Shown one piece after another: positions 51,951-63,200 of a stretch of DNA of 64,000 nt. The DNA is from Glandiceps talaboti (Eukaryota > Hemichordata > Enteropneusta > Spengelidae). A program made the translations under genes and the position numbers. The stretch is from the NCBI RefSeq assembly GCF_964340395.1, contig NC_135558.1, forward strand, positions 24,656,425-24,720,424. Reading direction: 5' to 3'. The notes under the pieces are model-generated. The model searched no databases and was not told the origin of the DNA. It worked only from the letters and a program-made list of their open reading frames with translations. Every line of letters starts with the position of its first letter. The stretch's first letter is position 1.

Positions 51951-52229
51951 TTCCAGCTGACATAGTGAGAGCACCCCCAATGCTGTTGTCAGCTAGGGTG
52001 GGTTCTACTGTTGTTATCAATTGTGAAGTCACAGGTGATCCCAACCCAACAGTCACATGGTACAAAGACAACTTTCAACTAGTTTGGTCCAATCATAATG
52101 AACACTACATTTCAACAACCCGAGGTCTGCAAATCTTAGATGTAGTGGTTGGTGATGCTGGCTCTTACAGGTGTCATGCTGAAAATGAGGCTGGCACAGA
52201 TGAGGCAACTGGTGACTTACTAGTAGAAG
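51951..52229 (+). CDS. Exon encoding one complete Ig (I-set) domain
   Basis: A 279 bp phase 1-1 exon, with acceptor AATTTTATAG before and donor GTAAGT after. The reading is PADIVRAPPMLLSARVGSTV, then VINCEVTGDPNPTVTWYKD, ISTTRGLQILDVVVGDAGSY and RCHAENEAGTDEATGDLLVE. The first Cys, the Trp, Leu-x-Ile and D-x-G-x-Y-x-C are all present. A phase 1-1 single-exon Ig domain is typical of large Ig-repeat proteins such as hemicentin, perlecan or Dscam relatives. I cannot tell which. The protein is likely extracellular, since the Cys pair is kept, but no signal peptide or membrane segment lies in the window. Confidence 0.93.
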
Positions 52230-52690
52230 GTAAGTTAGGCTTAAGGTAACTTAGTAGTAGAACTTGATAATTTAGGCTTAAGGTACCTTAGTAGTAGAAC
52301 TTGGCAAGTTAGGCTTAAGGTAAGTTAGTAATAGAACTTGGTAAGTTAGGCTTAAGGTAAGTTAGTAATAGAACTTGGTAAGTTAGGCTTAAGGTAACTT
52401 AGTAATAGAACTTGATAAGTTAGGCTTAAGGTAAGTTAGTAGTAGAACTTGGTAAGTTCGGCTTAAGGTAAGTTAGTAGTAGAACATGATAATTTAGGCT
52501 TAAGTTAAGTTAGTAATAGAACTTGGTAAGTTAGGCTTAATGTAACTTAGTAGTAGAACTTGATAAGTTAGGCTTAAGTTAAGTTAGTAGTAGAACTTCG
52601 TAAGTTAGGTAAGTTAGTAGTAGAGCTTGATCATTTAGGCTTAAGGTAAGTTAGTAGTAGAACTTTGTAAGTTAGGCTTATGGAAGCACG
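52222..52690 (+). repeat. Intronic minisatellite derived from the exon 3' end and splice donor
   Basis: About 12 copies of a 38 bp unit, TAAGTTAGGCTTAAGGTAAC followed by TTAGTAGTAGAACTTGG. The first copy starts at the exon's own donor. The exon end ACTAGTAGAAG/GTAAGTTAGG matches the unit's AGTAGTAGAACTTG/GTAAGTTAGG. Many copies therefore carry donor-like GGTAAGT. Confidence 0.88.
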
Positions 52691-54504
52691 CTCGGAGTCA
52701 TTGCATCATGTAAATGGAACTGTGACCGCCCTAATTTTGTTGTCCATATATAAAATGAGAGTGACCTGTAAATGTTTAACAGTTTTCGTTGTGGTCTTGT
52801 ATTGTCACATGTTTGGCTTGTGAACGCAAGTTACAAATTACATCTATTATTCTCGGCCAGGGCTGTCTAGGGCGCAATACTCTAGTCCGAGTCTGAGACC
52901 CATGTAAAACCTCAGAAACTCGCATTCGGATCAGACTGAACAGAAGTACTGTCTCATCGACTTGTTGGGGACTTGAATTATTGCTTGTTTTTATCATGGT
53001 ATACAGGTGATTATTATATATTTGATTATCGGTAGGTGGGTAGTGTTGTCAAGTTTTGTGCAGTCACCGCAACCGCGGCAGTATACGTAGGATAGTTCCG
53101 CCGATCAAAGCTGAAGCACTGTATATATACGTATGGACTCGAGAGAGAGCACATTTGTGTCGGGTTGAGTTTATCCACGTGTTGATATAATCCATATTTA
53201 TCAATTAGATATATTGTAAAATTCTTCAAGTCGTACAGAAATAATGTCTCTAACATCAAAACAAACACTGAGAAATTGGACCGGACGTGGCTAAGTATCT
53301 AGTTGCAGGCTTTCTCTCATAACCATATGCTGGGGTCACGACCTTGATTGCCGATGTTAATATATTGTCCAATCATATATAATATCATGAACACATCGCG
53401 ATATTTGATTTGTTGGTTTCCTAAACTGTATACTTCGAATACCATGATTCGTTACAAAATTCTTCTAATGAATATTAAATAGGCTTGTTGTATTAAGTGA
53501 TATCACAACAAGGGAAACCATACAAGTTTTCTTCTAGATGAGTTGCTAAAGTCATGTAAATGACAACACGAAACTCACAAAATTTCCTTAATTCTTTACA
53601 ATTTTATTGCTGATAATATGGGTAATCTAATTGCTATTTATTCGAGATAAATATGTTTACTTTGTTGCCGAATGCACCATTCAAAAGGCGACATCAGCGA
53701 GTCGAGTACGAGTATAGTGGGCTAAAATATGCTCTTGGCACGTTAGTCTTGCTGCTAGACATTCAGGCTTTCTTTCGATACTATAAGCTAACGAAGTTCG
53801 CAGTGAGGGCTTGCTTGGATGTTCCATCCTCGATAGCGATGTTTGGTTGTGTGTCGTATTGTATTGGAAGAACATCCGAGGTCTAGCAGATAGACTACAG
53901 TATAGTGGGCTAAAATATGCTGTCGACGCGTCATGCGTGTCGAAGGTATTGTAATGCTTCTTGTCGGCAAATAATTAAAAAAAATCAGATAAACAAAAGT
54001 CATTGAATGTAAACACGCGACATTACAAGTGTTTATGTATATCTAGTCTAGCCATTTTGATTTATTTTGCCATAATATGGGGACACAGTATTGTTGCATT
54101 TATACCCACAGACACTGACAATTAGTCAGATAGTGTGAGTAAATATCGGTAAATGTTGGTTAATAAGACATGTAGACTGTAGTTTTTGTTTACTGATGTC
54201 TATTACAACCACCAGCAATGTATTTTTTCACAATGCTGTTGAGTTTTATTCACCTAGTGACTACGCTCGTCATAGCTTTAGTGCTAACGAGTACTACCCT
54301 TTATGACGTCACAAAATCCCGTGGTCTAGGTGGGACCGGAAATACCCGAAAACTCTCGAAGTAAATCCGAAGGGAACTGACTGAAAAAAGGGTCATTTTA
54401 AGGTGTTTGCAGACGCTCTTTTAAAGTTTTAAAACCAGAATACATTTCACAAACATGTCGTCTAGCAAAATACTAATAGTGAATGTGAGCATTTTGAATC
54501 ACCT
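52691..54504. other. 1.8 kb sequence splitting the intronic minisatellite
   Basis: Minisatellite units stop at about 52682 and reappear at about 54505. The intervening sequence has none and contains the second hairpin repeat at 53814-53897. Its short frames have no motif. It may be an insertion, but I could not define matching ends or a target duplication. Confidence 0.5.
53814..53897 (+). repeat. Dispersed hairpin repeat, copy 2
   Basis: About 90% like 34003-34085, in the same orientation. GTATAGTGGGCTAAAATATG also occurs twice around it (about 53713 and 53901), so the hairpin is bracketed by a short direct repeat. Confidence 0.7.
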
Positions 54505-54618
54505 TTGAGGTAACTTAGTAGTATAGAACTCGGTAAGTTAGACTATAGTTAATACTGACTATTAAGGTAACTTAATTGTAGAACTTGGTAAGTTAGGCTT
54601 AAGGTAAGTTAGTAGTAT
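54505..54618 (+). repeat. Second block of the donor-derived minisatellite
   Basis: Two to three diverged units with GGTAACTTAGTAGTATAGAAC, GAACTTGGTAAGTTAGGCTT and AAGGTAAGTTAGTAGTA. They are the same unit as at 52222-52690, resuming after 1.8 kb. Confidence 0.8.
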
Positions 54619-54619
54619 T

Positions 54620-57432
54620 GCCCCAATTGTAGCATGGGCATCATGGAAAAATAAAGCTAAGATTATGGATATTTATAATCGAATAACAATAGTATGTAAT
54701 ACAAATACGCGTAAACAACTTATGTGCATGAAACTGACAGGTGTGACTGTATATTTTTGCAATAAAGCTTACTAATGATGTGTATTTTCAGTGTTCACCT
54801 CCTTCCTTTGATGTAATAATCTTCAGATTCAACGAGAATATCAATACAAACACTTGAAACCCCTGAAAACATAGTCTTTTTCACTGTAGAAGAACACCAT
54901 GTCCCCGCACCACTGCCGGTACACGGTAGCTTCCTGGTTTACCTTACATCGATGTTGGTGGTGCACTTTCAAAACGAAGCGCGAGCGCGGGCAGACAATC
55001 GATTGATAATTTGTTGCGTTGCTAGGAACATGAGGAAGGACGAGGAAGCGCTCTCATAAGTTCATATGAAGACAGTGTATGAAACCGCTCGCAAAAAGTC
55101 TGGGGACATGTGTTACCGAAAGGGGGCGGGGGACACTTTTCATCCAGCATCACAAAGAATGCAAAGGTTAACCTAAATTATTATTTTTCATTATATTTCG
55201 TATTGGGAGTACTCAAACCTTCATATGAATCAAAAACTTGAAAAAAGGCAAAAATGACCCGAGAAGTGAAGCGAGACTAGACGAGACATAGCTTGGACAG
55301 CGATCTTGCTGGGTGTACAAGGAGGTGCTGAGCTCTAAACAACTTCTTCAGCAACACCACTCAGTTTGAAATCTATTGAAACAATCAATCTTTATTACAC
55401 TCACAATAACACCATCTAATCTGAGTAAAGCACAAGGAAAGGCAAGGGGGAAAAAGCCTTGTTTATGAAACAATACAGTAAAAGTATATGCTGGTTAGAC
55501 AGATTATCATTTCACCTTAGCTTGTTTGCTTTGCAATATATCTCAAAGAATTATCAATGAACTTACATGAAACTTAGTAGAAAGATTACAAGGACCAAAG
55601 TATATGTTTATTCACGTGTCTGATGGGATTTTGGTTACATTGTATGTATGGTGCCAACAAGTCTTGAAAACTATAAACAATGTAGCAGTAATAGAGAGAC
55701 GTCTTTCTAGAAACAATTTGGACCAGCTGTACGTCCTTGATACATCTTGCTTTAGTCTATCAAGAAAACATACATCATGTTCATCACTGGTCAATAATAA
55801 ATTGCATGTATTTTTTGGGTTAGGTAATTGAATCAACTGCAAATTTTTCCATGATTTTATTTGAAAATAGTTCTATGAAAAAAAATAAACAAATACTAGT
55901 GCTGCTGGAGGAAATATAGTAGATGTGCAAGTGGAAGTAAAAGAAATGTATTGACGTGGGACATGCACAAGAGGAAATATTTAGCAAGATTTTATATAAA
56001 TGTTGAAATAAAAAAAAGTAATTTTAATATTGATATTTATATAAAGGTTAGAACAAAAAAAATAGAAATAAACTAAAATAAACTATTATAAACTAACTAG
56101 TCTATAGTTGTTTATTGTATGACAAAGAAGAGAATCACTGAAAATAAACATAATGTATGGAATGTACTGTTGCACACTAAAAATGCAACAATTAATACTT
56201 TTGACACATACTAACAAGTATTTACAAAGTGTTTTTACGTGACTGGAAACTTGCAAAAAGGTGCGAAAATGAGAATGGCCTAAGTGTCTGTGTGAAGTTA
56301 AACCGGTAAATTATATCAGCCGATACATTTTCTGAACAGGCTCTAGTCTAGAGTGCAACGTTACTTGCTTCACGCACGGCCCCTGAACCTGTAATAAATT
56401 CACAATGAACTTTTACTTGCATATAATAAAGATACTGTCCCGACACTGTCTGTTCCGCCGGTTTTTCATAAACAAATTTTACAACTATTATTCCGGAAAA
56501 CTTGACCATAAACAAATAAGCTGGATTACTAAAAGCAATGACTAGACTGAAAGCAACAAAACTAATTTACTGCAACTACCACAACATGTTAGGCGTCAGC
56601 AAGACGTAATCAAACTCTGGAAACAACACAGGTAAAAAAAATCACTGTAAACATTACTTTGTACGTGAACTGCTCATATGTAACCACGCACGGTGACCAT
56701 TTTGCCAGTATCATGAAGCAATGAAGGCATGGTGTCAAAACAAACACATAGGTGTTACCGCGGGTTATACTTCCATGGCCTTACCGACAACTTGAAGATA
56801 AACAAAGCTGATTGCAACAAGGTCAAGGACGTACACCATCGAGTCGAGATCGATCGAAACACACATATGAACACGGCTATTGTACATTACGGCAATGCCT
56901 GCTTTGCGACGGAACAGCAACACTCAGGCTCTCTGCGTATACCATGTTATGGTAATCGGTAACGTACGTATCCAGAAAATCGGTGTTGTTTTTCCTTTAC
57001 ATTTTCATGGGTTATCGTTAAAATATGGACATTCTGGTTATAGAATATTTACTTGTAAGACATTGTCGATGAATTGTGAAATTTTTGTAGGTATTGTTTG
57101 CTCGTGAATGTGTAAACGTTGAAATGTGTAAATTTGTATTGCATACCCTGTCTATATTATAGTGTGCAGAGAAGGTGACATGAGTGAGCGCGTCCGTGCC
57201 CTTAGCAACCAATGTATCATCCAACACTCGCTACAGAATTGAGCCACCAACATTCATTTTGACACAATATATTTCTCGAACTCACACATCACATGCATTA
57301 CACATAAATCTACCTACAATAGGAAAAGACTGGGTTTTTTTTTGGTTTTTTTAAAAATTCTATTTTCATTTTGTTATTTTATATATTCACAATCTTAGCT
57401 TTATTGTACCATGATGCCCATGATTGTAGCGG
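54620..57432. mobile_element. Possible 2.8 kb non-autonomous DNA element, intronic
   Basis: The left arm (54625-54675: GCATGGGCATCATGG, AATAAAGCTAAGATTATGGATAT) is the inverse of the right arm (57381-57430: ATATATTCACAATCTTAGCT, then CCATGATGCCCATG). About 40 of 48 bp match. The interior contains only short unsupported frames. Position, between the minisatellite and the third Ig exon, is intronic. Family unknown. Confidence 0.55.
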
Positions 57433-57672
57433 TGTGACTGTTACATTTTGCATTATGGTTTACATCATATGTATTGAACGTGTGATGTCGCACTTGTGAA
57501 CATTCATTTAGGGGAGGGGGTTTTATCCTAAGCAAATGATGTATGTTTATTGAGCTTGTGCGCCATTGTGTGATTATCCTCTATGTAAATAATTCTTGGA
57601 AATAGTTTTTATGTGATTTATTTTGTCAAAATCTACAATTTTCAACATGTTTGATGAATCATTGTTTTACAG

Positions 57673-57939
57673 ATATTCCAGTCATTTTGCAAGGCCCTTT
57701 AGATCAAACAGTAAATGAGGGTTCATCAGTAACAATGACCTGCCAAGCAGCAGCATTCCCTGAACCAAACTATAGTTGGTTGTACAATAATGGTATACTG
57801 CCCCCACAGGCCATAGTTTCTCAAGATGGCCGTACATTGAATTTTGCATCTGCAGAGGATGATAATACAGGAACATATACCTGCAAAGTACGAAACCTTC
57901 ATGGTGAGGACGATGCCAGTGCAACATTGTTTGTACGAG
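57673..57939 (+). CDS. Exon encoding one complete Ig (I-set) domain
   Basis: A 267 bp phase 1-1 exon, with acceptor ATTGTTTTACAG before and donor GTAAGT after. The reading is IPVILQGPLDQTVNEGSSVT, then MTCQAAAFPEPNYSWLYNN, DGRTLNFASAEDDNTGTYTC and KVRNLHGEDDASATLFVR. Both Cys, the Trp and the D-x-x-T-G-T-Y-x-C motif are present. Phase matches the exon ending at 52229, so the two code for adjacent Ig domains across a 5.4 kb repeat-filled intron. The gene continues beyond, since the exon ends in phase 1 at a donor, but no further exon is visible before 64000. Confidence 0.93.
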
Positions 57940-57995
57940 GTAAGTAGTCATACCATTATTGCAGATCAACTTTGGATGGTTTGTTTAACAACATA

Positions 57996-58278
57996 TAGGA
58001 AGGTAATTGAATTGAATTAAATTTATTTCCACCAGAAACATAAGATAGTAGCAATACACAAAGAAAATATCATTAATATGAAAATGTTCTGGTGAGGACC
58101 ATGGAAATAGTTCACTTGAAAATAATCTAGTCCATGGTCCTGACAGATATGGGAAGTAACTAAATACAAGGCATAAATGATAAATAAATAATCAAATACA
58201 CATAGTTACTTATTTACATTTGTATACAAAGTATTACAAATGAACAATACTAAGCAAAGAAAAACATGATAGTACAAA
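57996..58278 (-). mobile_element. Probable LINE 3' UTR and tail, - strand
   Basis: On the - strand the sequence ends GGTGGAAATAAATTTAATTC followed by AATTCAATT repeats, a common tail for non-LTR elements. The inverted pair GAGGACCATGGA (58094-58105) and TCCATGGTCCTG (58131-58142) forms a stem like the 3' stem-loops of L2/CR1-type LINEs. No coding part is present. Confidence 0.4.
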
Positions 58279-59194
58279 GAGTATCAACCAAACAGAACAG
58301 AAAACCAAAGAATGAAATCTATGACAACACACAAAAAGATATTTACATATTTACAAAGAGTATCAAACAAACAGAACAGAAAACCAAAGAATGAAATCTA
58401 TGACAACACACAAAAAGATACTTACATATTTACAAAGAGTATCAAACAAACAGAACAGAAAACCAAAGAATGAAATCTATGACAACACACAAAAAGATAC
58501 TTACATATTTACAGAGTATCAAACAAACAGAACAGAAAACCAAAGAATGAAATCTATGACAACACACAAAAAGATATTTACATATTTACAGAGTATCAAA
58601 CAAACAGAACAGAAAACCAAAGAATGAAATCTGACAACACACAAAAAGATACTTACATATTTACAAAGAGTATCAAACAAACAGAACAGAAAACCAAAGA
58701 ATGAAATCTATGACAACACACAAAAAGATATTTACATATTTACAGAGTATCAAACAAACAGAACAGAAAACCAAAGAATGAAATCTATGACAACACACAA
58801 AAAGATATTTACATATTTACAAAGAGTATCAAACAAACAGAACAGAAATCAAAAGAATGAAATCTATGACAACACACAAAAAGATATTTACATATTTACA
58901 GAGTATCAAACAAACAGAACAGAAAACCAAAGAATGAAATCTATGACAACACACAGATATTTACATATTTACAGAGTATCAAACAGACAGAACAGAAAAC
59001 TAAAGAATGAAATCTATGACAACACACAGATATTTACATATTTACAGAGTATCAAACAAACAGAACAGAAATCAAAGAATGAAATCTATGACAACACACA
59101 GATATTTACATATTTACAAAGAGTATCAAACAAACAGAACAGAAATCAAAGAATGAAATCTATGACAACACACAGATATTTACATATTTACAGC
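58279..59194. repeat. Minisatellite, 70-80 bp unit, 12 copies
   Basis: The unit contains AGTATCAAACAAACAGAACA, then AAACCAAAGAATGAAATCTA and GATATTTACATATTTACA. Starts lie near 58279, 58358, 58438, 58516 and onward, ending at 59194. Copies differ by small deletions (AAAGAGTATC versus AGAGTATC, loss of AAAAAG). Open frames across it are repeat artefacts. Confidence 0.92.
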
Positions 59195-59562
59195 AATGAG
59201 GGAAATTAATCATTGAGGAGATGTGACTTCATGTTCTTTTAAAGTGTATTTGGCAGGGACTTCCATTGTTTGGTTAAAATGTATTTAACATTTTTCTGAC
59301 ATATTGTAAGGTTAACTTTTGGAATGGGAAGGTTACAACTGAGAGCTGATCTGGTAGTATAGCTATGGGGTGGACAATTAGTAATGTAGTGGTTAAGGTT
59401 AAGTATAGTGGGAAGGTTACAACTGAGAGCTGATCTGGTAGTATAGCTATGGGGTGGACAATTAGTAATGTAGTGGTTAAGGGTATGAGTATAGTGGGAA
59501 GGTTACAACTAAGAGCTGATTTGGTAGTATAGCTATGGGGTGGACAATTAGTAATGTAGTGG

Positions 59563-60213
59563 TTAAGGGTACATATCCACAACATGTCAATCAATCTACC
59601 ATTATCTCAGGAAAATTGGCTATATCCGTCCCTACCTCTCCAAATCTACTTGTCAGAAACTCGTCCAGGCATTAATATCAAGCAAACTTGACAATGGTAA
59701 TGCCCTACTCTATGGCTTACCCAACGATCATATCAAACCACTCCAACATGTTCAAAACGCTGCAGCAAAAATCATCATGCGAGCCAGGAAATATGATCAT
59801 GTAACACCACTCCTAAAGGAACTACACTGGCTACCAGTTCAGGACAGAATAAAGTTCAAACTATTGCTCATGACATACAAGTCCCTCAATGGACTCGCTC
59901 CAAGATACTTATCAGACCTTCTTCACTGGAAAACAGCTACGAGAACACTGCGATCAACAAATAAACATCTCCTATATGTACCTAAGTACAAGCTGGAATC
60001 TTATGGAGGAAGATCGTTTTCTTCTGCTGCGCCTCGTCTGTGGAATGAACTACCAATTGAAATTCGCGAACAAGTTACAATTAGCACATTTAAAAAACAC
60101 TTAAAGACTTACCTGTTTTCTAAAACATTTTGACTGTACAGCGCCTTTGAACTCTTGTCATAGTGGAATTGGCGCTATATAAATTGCATCGATTGATTGA
60201 TTGATTAAGGGTA
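59563..60213 (+). mobile_element. 5'-truncated L2/CR1-like LINE with 9 bp target duplication
   Basis: The insert 59572-60204 is flanked by TTAAGGGTA at 59563-59571 and 60205-60213, a sequence that occurs once per 86 bp unit, so it is a clean target duplication. The insert holds the C-terminal codons of ORF2, a short 3' UTR with GGCGCTATATAAATTGCATC, and a (GATT)n tail. It is much better preserved than the LINE at 4000-6715. Confidence 0.9.
59590..60133 (+). pseudogene. LINE ORF2 C-terminal fragment
   Basis: Continuous open frame from about 59590 (YHYLRKIGYIRPYLSKS) through QALISSKLDNGNALLYGLP, LQHVQNAAAKIIMRARKYDH, VTPLLKELHWLPVQDRIKF, LLMTYKSLNGLAPRYLSDLL and FSSAAPRLWNELPIEIRE to its natural stop. 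This is the region downstream of RT in L2/CR1-type LINEs. RT itself is absent through 5' truncation at insertion. No stop or frameshift lies in the fragment, which suggests a recent insertion. Confidence 0.9.
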
Positions 60214-63200
60214 TGAGTATAGTGGGAAGGTTACAACTAAGAGCTGATTTGGTAGTATAGCTATAGGGTGGACAATTAGTAATGTAGTGGTTAAGGGTAT
60301 GAGTATAGTGGGAAGGTTACAACTAAGAGCTGATTTGGTAGTATAGCTATGGGGTGGACAATTAGTAATGTAGTGGTTAAGGTTAAGTATAGTGGGAAGG
60401 TTACAACTGAGAGCTGATTTGGTAGTATAGCTATGGGGTGGACAATTAGTAATGTAGTGGTTAAGGGTATGAGTATAGTGGGAAGGTTACAACTGAGAGC
60501 TGATCTGGTAGTATAGCTATGGGGTGGACAATTAGTAATGTAGTGGTTAAGGGTATGAGTATAGTGGGAAGGTTACAACTAAGAGCTGATTTGGTAGTAT
60601 AGCTATAGGGTGGACAATTAGTAATGTAGTGGTTAAGGGTATGAGTATAGTGGGAAGGTTACAACTAAGAGCTGATTTGGTAGTATAGCTATAGGGTGGA
60701 CAATTAGTAATGTAGTGGTTAAGGTTAAGTATAGTGGGAAGGTTACAACTGAGAGCTGATTTGGTAGTATAGCTATAGGGTGGACAATTAGTAATGTAGT
60801 GGTTAAGGGTATGAGTATAGTGGGAAGGTTACAACTGAGAGCTGATTTGGTAGTATAGCTATAGGGTGGACAATTAGTAATGTAGTGGTTAAGGGTATGA
60901 GTATAGTGGGAAGGTTACAACTAAGAGCTGATTTGGTAGTATAGCTATAGGGTGGACAATTAGTAATGTAGTGGTTAAGGGTATGAGTATAGTGGGAAGG
61001 TTACAACTAAGAGCTGATTTGGTAGTATAGCTATGGGGTGGACAATTAGTAATGTAGTGGTTAAGGTTAAGTATAGTGGGAAGGTTACAACTGAGAGCTG
61101 ATTTGGTAGTATAGCTATAGGGTGGACAATTAGTAATGTAGTGGTTAAGGTTAAGTATAGTGGGAAGGTTACAACTAAGAGCTGATTTGGTAGTATAGCT
61201 ATAGGGTGGACAATTAGTAATGTAGTGGTTAAGGTTAAGTATAGTGGGAAGGTTACAACTAAGAGCTGATTTGGTAGTATAGCTATAGGGTGGACAATTA
61301 GTAATGTAGTGGTTAAGGTTAAGTATAGTGGGAAGGTTACAACTAAGAGCTGATCTGGTAGTATAGCTATGGGGTGGACAATTAGTAATGTAGTGGTTAA
61401 GGTTAAGTATAGTGGGAAGGTTACAACTGAGAGCTGATTTGGTAGTATAGCTATAGGGTGGACAATTAGTAATGTAGTGGTTAAGGTTAAGTATAGTGGG
61501 AAGGTTACAACTAAGAGCTGATTTGGTAGTATAGCTATGGGGTGGACAATTAGTAATGTAGTGGTTAAGGGTATGAGTATAGTGGGAAGGTTACAACTAA
61601 GAACTGATCTGGTAGTATAGCTATGGGGTGGACAATTAGTAATGTAGTGGTTAAGGGTATGAGTATAGTGGGAAGGTTACAACTGAGAGCTGATTTGGTA
61701 GTATAGCTATAGGGTGGACAATTAGTAATGTAGTGGTTAAGGTTAAGTATAGTGGGAAGGTTACAACTGAGAGCTGATTTGGTAGTATAGCTATAGGGTG
61801 GACAATTAGTAATGTAGTGGTTAAGGTTAAGTATAGTGGGAAGGTTACAACTGAGAGCTGATTTGGTAGTATAGCTATAGGGTGGACAATTAGTAATGTA
61901 GTGGTTAAGGGTATGAGTATAGTGGGAAGGTTACAACTAAGAGCTGATTTGGTAGTATAGCTATAGGGTGGACAATTAGTAATGTAGTGGTTAAGGGTAT
62001 GAGTATAGTGGGAAGGTTACAACTAAGAGCTGATTTGGTAGTATAGCTATAGGGTGGACAATTAGTAATGTAGTGGTTAAGGGTATGAGTATAGTGGGAA
62101 GGTTACAACTAAGAGCTGATTTGGTAGTATAGCTATGGGGTGGACAATTAGTAATGTAGTGGTTAAGGTTAAGTATAGTGGGAAGGTTACAACTGAGAGC
62201 TGATTTGGTAGTATAGCTATAGGGTGGACAATTAGTAATGTAGTGGTTAAGGTTAAGTATAGTGGGAAGGTTACAACTAAGAGCTGATTTGGTAGTATAG
62301 CTATAGGGTGGACAATTAGTAATGTAGTGGTTAAGGGTATGAGTATAGTGGGAAGGTTACAACTGAGAGCTGATTTGGTAGTAATATATAGCTATAGGGT
62401 GGACAATTAGTAATGTAGTGGTTAAGGTTAAGTATAGTGGGAAGGTTACAACTAAGAGCTGATTTGGTAGTATAGCTATGGGGTGGACAATTAGTAATGT
62501 AGTGGTTAAGGTTAAGTATAGTGGGAAGGTTACAACTAAGAGCTGATTTGGTAGTATAGCTATAGGGTGGACAATTAGTAATGTAGTGGTTAAGGTTAAG
62601 TATAGTGGGAAGGTTACAACTAAGAGCTGATTTGGTAGTATAGCTATGGGGTGGACAATTAGTAATGTAGTGGTTAAGGGTATGAGTATAGTGGGAAGGT
62701 TACAACTAAGAGCTGATTTGGTAGTATAGCTATAGGGTGGACAATTAGTAATGTAGTGGTTAAGGTTAAGTATAGTGGGAAGGTTACAACTGAGAGCTGA
62801 TTTGGTAGTATAGCTATAGGGTGGACAATTAGTAATGTAGTGGTTAAGGTTAAGTATAGTGGGAAGGTTACAACTGAGAGCTGATCTGGTAGTATAGCTA
62901 TAGGGTGGACAATTAGTAATGTAGTGGTTAAGGGTATGAGTATAGTGGGAAGGTTACAACTGAGAGCTGATCTGGTAGTATAGCTATAGGGTGGACAATT
63001 AGTAATGTAGTGGTTAAGGTTAAGTATAGTGGGAAGGTTACAACTGAGAGCTGATCTGGTAGTATAGCTATAGGGTGGACAATTAGTAATGTAGTGGTTA
63101 AGGGTATGAGTATAGTGGGAAGGTTACAACTAAGAGCTGATTTGGTAGTATAGCTATAGGGTGGACAATTAGTAATGTAGTGGTTAAGGTTAAGTATAGT

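Noticed and set aside
53653-57227. Short frames of 64-77 aa on both strands
   Set aside because: Lie within intronic repeat-like sequence, have no motif and no splice consensus joining them to the Ig exons.
58391-59209. Open frames of 78 and 143 aa reading MKSMTTHKKIFTYLQ repeats
   Set aside because: They translate the 70-80 bp minisatellite in shifting frames and have no start context, splice site or homology.
59274-59594. 106 aa antisense frame with ILPDQLSVVTFP repeats
   Set aside because: It is the antisense of three units of the 84/86 bp minisatellite.
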